Assembly: GCA_947591495.1 (NCBI GenBank)
Contig: CANQDG010000010.1
Span: 1-59,343 of the forward strand
DNA length: 59,343 nucleotides
DNA from: an uncultured Bacilli bacterium
GTDB taxonomy: Bacteria; Bacillota_I; Bacilli_A; ML615J-28; CAG-313
Direction: 5' to 3'
The notes under the pieces: generated by a model
Told to the model about the DNA's origin: nothing
Database searches by the model: none
The model's input: only the letters and a program-made list of their open reading frames with translations
Shown: positions 53,977 through 59,343 of the stretch, piece after piece
Position numbering within the stretch: position 1 is the stretch's first letter
Layout of the letters: every line of letters starts with the position of its first letter
Made by a program: the position numbers and the translations under genes

Positions 53977-56313
53977 ATGGTTAAAAAAATTGTTAAAAGA
54001 GATGGCAGAAAGAAAGTTTTCGATCCTAAAAAAATTGAAAGTGCCATTTATAAAGCCCAAATTGCTTGTGGTGAAGATGATTTAGATTTATGTAAAGCAA
54101 TCACTGAAAAAGTTTTGGCTGAGGTTAATAATAAATTTGAAAATAGCGTTTCGGTTGAAAATGTTCAAAACATTATCGAAAATGTTTTAATCGAAATGGG
54201 TGAAACCGAAATTGCTAAGGCATTTATTAAATACCGGGCTGAACGAACAAAAGTTAGAGAACGTAAAACTAACTTAATGCAAGCCTTACATGATATTACG
54301 TTTAAAGATTCAAAAGATGAAGATTCTAAGCGAGAAAATGCTAATATAAATGCTGATACCCCCATGGGTATGATGTTAAAGTATGGTAGTGAATCAGCTA
54401 AACAATTTTATCTTAATGATTTAATTAAGCCTGAATATGCTAGTGCTCATATAAAAGGTGATATTCATATTCATGATTTGGATTTTTATGCCCTTACAAT
54501 GACTTGTTGCCAAATTGATTTAATCAAACTTTTTAAGGGTGGTTTTTCAACTGGTAATGGTTATTTAAGAGAACCTAATGGGATTCGTAGTTATGCCTCT
54601 TTAGCATGTATTGCCATTCAAGCCGATCAAAATGATCAACATGGTGGTCAAAGTGTTCCTAACTTTGATTATGCAATGGCGCTTGGTGTTCGTAAAACTT
54701 ACAAAAAAGAATTGCGTAAAGCAGTAAGTAAAATGTTAAGATTTTATGGCAAAAAGGTTAATGATGATGAACTTAAATTATTATTTGCAAATGTTGAGGC
54801 TAAATGTAATCACGAAATTCGCATGCATGATGATAAGACAATTGAAATCCTTTATAAAGCTTTAAAAGAAAAATATGGTCTAATCGATGGTAAGGCTTTT
54901 GATCAAGCTGTCATGATGGCTTTAGAAGAAACCGAAGATGCGACTTATCAAGCAATGGAAGCCCTAGTTCATAATCTTAATACGATGCATTCAAGAGCAG
55001 GTGCGCAAGTTCCATTTAGTTCTTTAAATTATGGAACTGATACTTCACCTGAAGGAAGAATGGTTGTTAATGCCCTTTTAGATGCTACAATTGCCGGACT
55101 TGGAAATGGGGAAACGCCTATTTTCCCTATTCAAATTTTCAAAGTAAAAGAAGGTATCAACTACAATCCTGGCGATGTTAATTATGATTTATTTAAAAAA
55201 GCTATGCTTTGTTCAGGCAAGCGCTTATTTCCTAATTTCTCTTTTATTGATGCTCCGTATAATCTTCAATATTATAAAGAAGGTGATTACCGAACTGAAG
55301 TTGCTTATATGGGATGTAGAACAAGAGTAATTGGTAATACTTATGATCCAACTAATGAGATTGTTACCGGCCGTGGTAATCTAAGTTTTACTTCCATTAA
55401 TTTACCACGAATTGCTCTTAAATTACGTAATGTTGAAGATCAAAATGAACGTATCAAAAAATTCTTTGAAAATTTAGAGGGCTTAATCGATTTATGTGCT
55501 AATCAATTATTAGAACGCTTTGCGATTCAACAAAATAAATATGTTTATAATTTCCCTTTCTTAATGGGACAAGGAATTTGGCTTGATAGTGATAAATTAA
55601 AACCAAATGACAAAATTTCGGAAGTTATCAAACATGGTACTTTAACAGTTGGTTTTATTGGGCTTGCGGAAACATTAAAAGTTTTAATCGGTAAGCATCA
55701 TGGTGAAAGTGATGAAGCTCAAGCTTTAGGCTTAAGTATCGTTAAATTTATGCGCGATAAAATGGATAAATATTCGAAAAAATATAAACTAAATTTCTCT
55801 TTGATTGCGACTCCTGCTGAAGGATTATCTGGTCGTTTTGTTAAAATGGATCAAAAAATCTTTGGTGAAATTGAAGATGTAACTAATCATAAATTCTATA
55901 CGAACTCTTTCCACATTCCAGTTTATTACAATATTTCGGTTTTTGATAAAATCAAAAAAGAAGCGCCTTATCATGCCCTAACTAATGGTGGCCATATTTC
56001 TTATATTGAAGTTGATGGCGATATTGCGAAAAATATTGATGCATTTGAAGCTATTATTAGATGTATGAAAGAAGAAGGTATCGGTTATGGGGCAGTCAAC
56101 CATCCAGTTGATCGTGATAGTATTTGTGGCTATAATGGTATCATTGATAATGTTTGTCCTAAATGTGGTAGAACTGAAGATGAAGTTCCTTTTGAAAGAA
56201 TTAGAAGAATTACTGGTTATTTAGTTGGTACCCTTGATCGCTTTAATGACGCAAAACGTGATGAAGTCGAAAATCGAGTAAAACATATGAAGGCAAGCGA
56301 TAATGCAAATTAG
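53977..56313 (+). CDS. nrdD: Anaerobic ribonucleoside-triphosphate reductase
   Basis: 778 residues from ATG 53977, set by AGGAGGTG at 53962-53969; the in-frame ATG at 53923 is upstream of that site. An ATP-cone domain (about 1-95, MVKKIVKRDGRKKVFD) precedes the glycyl-radical catalytic domain. The zinc site (SICGYNG...VCPKCGR) and the C-terminal radical loop RITGYLVGTLDRFN are visible. It reduces NTPs to dNTPs without oxygen, usually with formate as reductant. It overlaps nrdG by 11 bases. Confidence 0.95.
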   Translation: MVKKIVKRDGRKKVFDPKKIESAIYKAQIACGEDDLDLCKAITEKVLAEVNNKFENSVSVENVQNIIENVLIEMGETEIAKAFIKYRAERTKVRERKTNLMQALHDITFKDSKDEDSKRENANINADTPMGMMLKYGSESAKQFYLNDLIKPEYASAHIKGDIHIHDLDFYALTMTCCQIDLIKLFKGGFSTGNGYLREPNGIRSYASLACIAIQADQNDQHGGQSVPNFDYAMALGVRKTYKKELRKAVSKMLRFYGKKVNDDELKLLFANVEAKCNHEIRMHDDKTIEILYKALKEKYGLIDGKAFDQAVMMALEETEDATYQAMEALVHNLNTMHSRAGAQVPFSSLNYGTDTSPEGRMVVNALLDATIAGLGNGETPIFPIQIFKVKEGINYNPGDVNYDLFKKAMLCSGKRLFPNFSFIDAPYNLQYYKEGDYRTEVAYMGCRTRVIGNTYDPTNEIVTGRGNLSFTSINLPRIALKLRNVEDQNERIKKFFENLEGLIDLCANQLLERFAIQQNKYVYNFPFLMGQGIWLDSDKLKPNDKISEVIKHGTLTVGFIGLAETLKVLIGKHHGESDEAQALGLSIVKFMRDKMDKYSKKYKLNFSLIATPAEGLSGRFVKMDQKIFGEIEDVTNHKFYTNSFHIPVYYNISVFDKIKKEAPYHALTNGGHISYIEVDGDIAKNIDAFEAIIRCMKEEGIGYGAVNHPVDRDSICGYNGIIDNVCPKCGRTEDEVPFERIRRITGYLVGTLDRFNDAKRDEVENRVKHMKASDNAN

Positions 56314-56806
56314 AATAGCATCAACGATTGCTGAATCGATTGTCGATGGCCCTGGTATTAGATATGTTGTTTTTACCCAGGGTTGTCCCCATCATTGTCC
56401 TGGCTGTCATAATCCTAGCACTCATGATTTTAATCAAGGTAAATTAATTGAAATTGATGAACTAATTAACGATATGAAAAAATATCCCTATATGAGTGGC
56501 CTTACAATCAGTGGAGGTGAACCTTTTGCTCAAGATGTTGCCCTTTTGGAATTAATTAATAAATATCATCAACTGTATAAAAATAAAAATATTTTAATTT
56601 TTACTGGTTATACTTATGAAGAATTAAAAGAAAAACATAGTAATATAGTAGAAGAAATCTTTGCTAAAATTGACTATTTAATCGATGGACGCTATGTTGC
56701 TAGTTTAAGGGATTTATCACTTGTTTATCGTGGTAGTTCAAATCAAAGAATTATTGATATGAAAAAAACTTACAATAATACACAAATTGTTATCAAAGAA
56801 TTTTAA
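56303..56806 (+). CDS. nrdG: Anaerobic ribonucleotide reductase activating protein (radical SAM)
   Basis: 167 residues. The radical-SAM cluster motif is Cys28-x3-Cys32-x2-Cys35 (GCPHHCPGCHNPSTHDF), with TISGGEPFAQ for SAM binding. It generates the glycyl radical on NrdD. Its start is inside the 3' end of nrdD, and its stop TAA overlaps the terminator stem. Confidence 0.95.
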   Translation: MQIRIASTIAESIVDGPGIRYVVFTQGCPHHCPGCHNPSTHDFNQGKLIEIDELINDMKKYPYMSGLTISGGEPFAQDVALLELINKYHQLYKNKNILIFTGYTYEELKEKHSNIVEEIFAKIDYLIDGRYVASLRDLSLVYRGSSNQRIIDMKKTYNNTQIVIKEF

Positions 56807-56833
56807 GTTATGAGGATTCCTCATAACTTTTTT
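56805..56833 (+). terminator. Terminator of nrdD-nrdG
   Basis: An 11-bp perfect stem (56805-56815 with 56819-56829) has a tight 3-base loop and a run of six T. Confidence 0.88.
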
Positions 56834-56878
56834 GTTGCTCATTTTTATGATTAAACATAAAATAATATGGGTGATAAA

Positions 56879-57214
56879 ATGAAATTAATTGTTGCAAATA
56901 TGAGTTATCGACTTCGGGATTTTATTAAAAAATATCAGTTCACTAGTAAAGTAATGGTTATTAACAAAATGTGTAATGTCAAAACAATTAAGGAAATTGT
57001 TGATGTAATAATTCCATTTGGCAAAGTGGAAAATAATGGACTAATAAGTGCAACGCAAGTACATTTAGAAGAACTTTTGATGACAATTAACGTTAATAAA
57101 ATTATTTATAGTAATCCAAAAGCGGAAAACGAATTAACCAACATAGCCAATAAATATGGTGTAAAATTAGAATATTTAGATCTTAATGCACATGATGTAA
57201 CTCGCACATTATAA
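56879..57214 (+). CDS. Conserved-looking small protein (unknown)
   Basis: 111 residues from ATG 56879, with GGGTGAT just upstream; an in-frame ATG at 56867 overlaps that RBS. It is soluble, basic, with alternating helices and strands, starting MKLIVANMSYRLRDFIKKY and including a VDVIIPFGKVENNG stretch. No motif is recognised. It stands alone between the nrdG terminator and the lepA promoter. The clean RBS and normal codon use support a real gene. Confidence 0.65.
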   Translation: MKLIVANMSYRLRDFIKKYQFTSKVMVINKMCNVKTIKEIVDVIIPFGKVENNGLISATQVHLEELLMTINVNKIIYSNPKAENELTNIANKYGVKLEYLDLNAHDVTRTL

Positions 57215-57244
57215 TAAAAAATAGTTACATAAAAGTTAAGAAAC

Positions 57245-57273
57245 TTGCAAAAAAGGTTATGATATTGTATAAT
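57245..57273 (+). promoter_or_regulatory. Promoter of lepA
   Basis: TTGCAA (57245-57250), a 17-base spacer and TATAAT (57268-57273). This predicts a leader of about 85 bases containing a strong hairpin. Confidence 0.83.
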
Positions 57274-57296
57274 TGATTAGATGTAAAAAAAAGGCT

Positions 57297-57353
57297 TTTG
57301 TGAGCGTTTGAAATTAAAAAAGGAAGACATTTATCCATTTAAACGCTCACAAA
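57297..57353 (+). promoter_or_regulatory. 13-bp hairpin in the lepA leader
   Basis: Bases 57297-57309 pair perfectly with 57341-57353, extended by a G-U and two A-T pairs. The loop of about 25 bases contains a possible GGA/TCC minihelix. No T run follows, so it is not a terminator. It ends just before the weak lepA RBS (TTAGGTAA, about 57354-57361). Confidence 0.65.
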
Positions 57354-57365
57354 TTAGGTAAAACG

Positions 57366-59192
57366 ATGAATAGAAATGAATTATTAGAAAGACAAAAACG
57401 TATCCGAAACTTTTCAATTATTGCTCATATCGACCATGGTAAAAGTACAATTGCCGATCGAATTTTAGAATATACTAAAACGGTTGATGTGCGCGAAATG
57501 AAAGATCAATTACTAGATTCAATGGATCTAGAACGTGAACGAGGCATCACAATTAAACTAAATGCGGTTGAATTAAATTATCTTGCAAAAAATGGTGAAA
57601 CCTATATTTTTCATTTAATCGATACACCTGGACATGTCGATTTCACGTATGAGGTTTCTCGTAGTCTTGCTGCATGTGAAGGTGCTATTTTAGTAGTCGA
57701 TGCAGCACAAGGAATTGAAGCACAAACATTAGCCAATGTTTATCTTGCCATTGACAATAACTTAGAAATAATTCCTTTAATTAATAAGATTGACTTACCT
57801 TCAGCTGACCCTGAAAAGGTTCGTCATGAAATTGAAGATGTCATTGGATTAGATGCCGAAGATGCAATTTTAGCAAGTGCTAAAGAAGGAATTGGCATTG
57901 ACCAATTACTTGAAAAAATTGTGACAAATATTCCAGCTCCTAGTGGTGATCCAGATCTACCTTTACAAGCCTTAATTTTTGATTCTTATTATGATGCTTA
58001 TCGCGGCGTAATTCCATCAGTTCGGATTATTAATGGAACGATTAAAATTGGTGATAAAATTAAGATGATGGCAACCGGTGCTATTTATGAAGTAGTTGAA
58101 TTAGGAGTAAATACCCCCAAACCTAAAAATCGCAATTATTTAACTGTAGGTGATGTAGGTTGGATTGCAGCTAGCATTAAAGAAGTGCAAACTGTTCATG
58201 TAGGTGACACTATTACCAATGCTACAAATGAAGCAGAAAAGCCCCTTCCTGGATATCGCAAAATGAATTCAATGGTTTATTGTGGATTATATCCAGTTGA
58301 ACCAAATAAATACGAAGAATTAAAAGATGCCCTTTTTAAATTACAATTAAATGATGCTTCTTTAATTTTTGAACCTGAAACATCGGAGGCTTTGGGATTT
58401 GGTTTCCGAACGGGATTTTTAGGCCTTTTACATATGGATGTTATTCAAGAACGAATAGAACGTGAATTTAAAATTGCTTTAATTGCTACGGCTCCAAGTG
58501 TTGAATACCATGTTGAATTAACGAATGGCTCAACCATTAAAATTGATAATCCCAGTGAATTACCCGACTTTACCACAATTAAACGGATTTTAGAACCATT
58601 TGTTGAGGCCACCATTATGGTGCCTAGTGAATATATTGGCGTTGTTATGGAACTTTGTCAAAATAAACGGGGAACCTTTGTTGCGATGCACTATATCGAA
58701 GAAACTAGAGCGAGTATTCGTTATGACATACCTTTAGCTGAAATAGTTTATGACTTTTTTGATCGCTTGAAGTCTGCAACACGAGGATATGCCTCCCTTG
58801 ATTATGTTTTGGCCGATTATCGTGAATCAAAACTGGTTAAGCTTGACATCCTTTTAAATGGTGAAAAAATTGATGCTTTAAGCATAATCGTTCATAAAGA
58901 TTTTGCTTACCGGCGCGGTCGCTTATTAACTGAAAAATTACGTGGCTTAATCCCCCGTCAACAATTTGAAATTCCGATTCAAGCAGCCGTTAACAGTAAA
59001 ATTATTGCCCGTGAAAACGTTGCGGCCCTTCGCAAAGATGTACTTGCAAAATGTTATGGGGGTGACATTAGCCGTAAGAAGAAGTTACTAGAAAAACAAA
59101 AAGAAGGGAAAAAACGAATGAAACAAGTTGGAAGTGTTGAAATTCCTCAAGAAGCATTTTTAGCCATTTTACAACTTGATGATGATAAATAG
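57366..59192 (+). CDS. lepA: Translation elongation factor 4 (LepA)
   Basis: 608 residues, the usual length. GTPase motifs: [15 protein letters not shown] (residues about 17-31), the switch region [23 protein letters not shown] and [13 protein letters not shown]. The C-terminal LepA-specific domain includes [20 protein letters not shown]. It binds the ribosome and can back-translocate it; it also affects initiation. It is separately promoted and terminated here. Confidence 0.97.
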   Translation: MNRNELLERQKRIRNFSIIAHIDHGKSTIADRILEYTKTVDVREMKDQLLDSMDLERERGITIKLNAVELNYLAKNGETYIFHLIDTPGHVDFTYEVSRSLAACEGAILVVDAAQGIEAQTLANVYLAIDNNLEIIPLINKIDLPSADPEKVRHEIEDVIGLDAEDAILASAKEGIGIDQLLEKIVTNIPAPSGDPDLPLQALIFDSYYDAYRGVIPSVRIINGTIKIGDKIKMMATGAIYEVVELGVNTPKPKNRNYLTVGDVGWIAASIKEVQTVHVGDTITNATNEAEKPLPGYRKMNSMVYCGLYPVEPNKYEELKDALFKLQLNDASLIFEPETSEALGFGFRTGFLGLLHMDVIQERIEREFKIALIATAPSVEYHVELTNGSTIKIDNPSELPDFTTIKRILEPFVEATIMVPSEYIGVVMELCQNKRGTFVAMHYIEETRASIRYDIPLAEIVYDFFDRLKSATRGYASLDYVLADYRESKLVKLDILLNGEKIDALSIIVHKDFAYRRGRLLTEKLRGLIPRQQFEIPIQAAVNSKIIARENVAALRKDVLAKCYGGDISRKKKLLEKQKEGKKRMKQVGSVEIPQEAFLAILQLDDDK

Positions 59193-59215
59193 CACTATTA
59201 AGTGCTATTTTTTTT
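59188..59215 (+). terminator. Terminator of lepA
   Basis: A 9-bp stem (59188-59196 with 59201-59209) has an ATTA loop and a long T run. The stem begins at the lepA stop codon. Confidence 0.87.
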
Positions 59216-59244
59216 GACAAAAAAATTTCAAATTATGGTATAAC
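59214..59244 (+). promoter_or_regulatory. Promoter directed off the right edge
   Basis: A perfect TTGACA (59214-59219) with a 19-base spacer precedes TATAAC (59239-59244), which lies in the shared extended -10 context TTATGG. It should drive a gene or RNA beyond the window. Confidence 0.7.
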
Positions 59245-59343
59245 CCGAGTTTGCCTCGGCGGTTTATGATGGACCACCAAAAAATGAGCTAATTTTGAAA
59301 AAAACAGTTAAAAATAATCGATTTTTTGCTATTTTGTTTAACT
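59245..59343 (+). other. Structured leader or RNA 5' end, cut by the window edge
   Basis: No open frame with an RBS is seen. A hairpin near the expected start pairs 59258-59263 with 59273-59278 (one C-A mismatch). A second has 7 pairs (59306-59312 with 59337-59343) at the very end. This could be a 5' UTR or a small RNA gene; no known RNA class was recognised. Confidence 0.4.

Noticed and set aside
204-59192. UGA read as tryptophan (mollicute code)
   Set aside because: plsY and der end with TGA at family-normal lengths, and tryptophans in conserved motifs are TGG.
59193-59343. CIRCE element expected if hrcA-grpE-dnaK followed lepA
   Set aside because: No GCACTC/GAGTGC inverted repeat of the required form with a 9-base spacer is present; the AGCACT/AGTGCT there is the lepA terminator stem.

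Overview
The window is A+T-rich bacterial DNA with strong Shine-Dalgarno sites, short intergenic gaps and nearly all genes on the + strand. Gene content and order (parE-parC, cmk-S1-der-gpsA, yneF, plsY, lepA) point to a low-GC member of the Bacilli. TGA is used as a stop (plsY, der), so the code is the standard one and this is not a UGA=Trp mollicute. Anaerobic ribonucleotide reductase, a 2[4Fe-4S] ferredoxin, and many lipoproteins with BspA-type leucine-rich repeats and InlB-type B-repeats suggest an anaerobe, probably host- or gut-associated, near the Erysipelotrichia / Acholeplasma-like / uncultured gut Bacilli lineages. This placement is inference. No tRNA, rRNA, CRISPR array, prophage or insertion sequence was seen.

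Region 1 (1-18263) is a tail of an upstream gene, a terminator, and one tightly packed + strand transcription unit. That unit holds a 2474-residue surface subtilase with a BspA-like repeat region, a B-repeat lipoprotein, a complete OppABCDF oligopeptide transporter, a 79-residue membrane protein and a 797-residue repeat lipoprotein. It reads as a 'cut outside, bind, import' peptide-scavenging system. A strong hairpin covers the oppC ribosome-binding site and start codon.

Region 2 (18285-29604) is housekeeping: ferredoxin, YneF, PlsY, a membrane-anchored HNH protein just upstream of topoisomerase IV (parE-parC), and a cmk-S1-der-gpsA cluster. Here cmk and the five-domain S1 gene are fused in frame across an A8 tract. 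With one A fewer, cmk would stop exactly at the start codon of the S1 gene.

Region 3 (29647-38984) holds two separately promoted, paralogous surface lipoproteins of 1331 and 1657 residues. They share signal peptides, Big-type domains and B-repeats but carry different distal modules: an OB-like region with possible ligand-binding domains in the first, and two inserted unknown domains plus a right-handed beta-helix in the second.

Region 4 (39033-48251) is a nine-gene aromatic operon. It covers the whole pathway from erythrose-4-phosphate and PEP to chorismate, then both branches to phenylalanine and tyrosine, with an AroE-AroK fusion and a CM-PDT fusion. No tryptophan gene is present.

Region 5 (48261-59343) carries a SpoVIF-like small protein with a hairpin over its RBS, the tldD-tldE peptidase pair, proS, a small unknown membrane protein on the minus strand, nrdD-nrdG, a 111-residue unknown, lepA behind a 13-bp leader hairpin, and a promoter with a structured leader running off the end. 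Five promoters share the 11-mer TTATGGTATAA, an extended -10 element.
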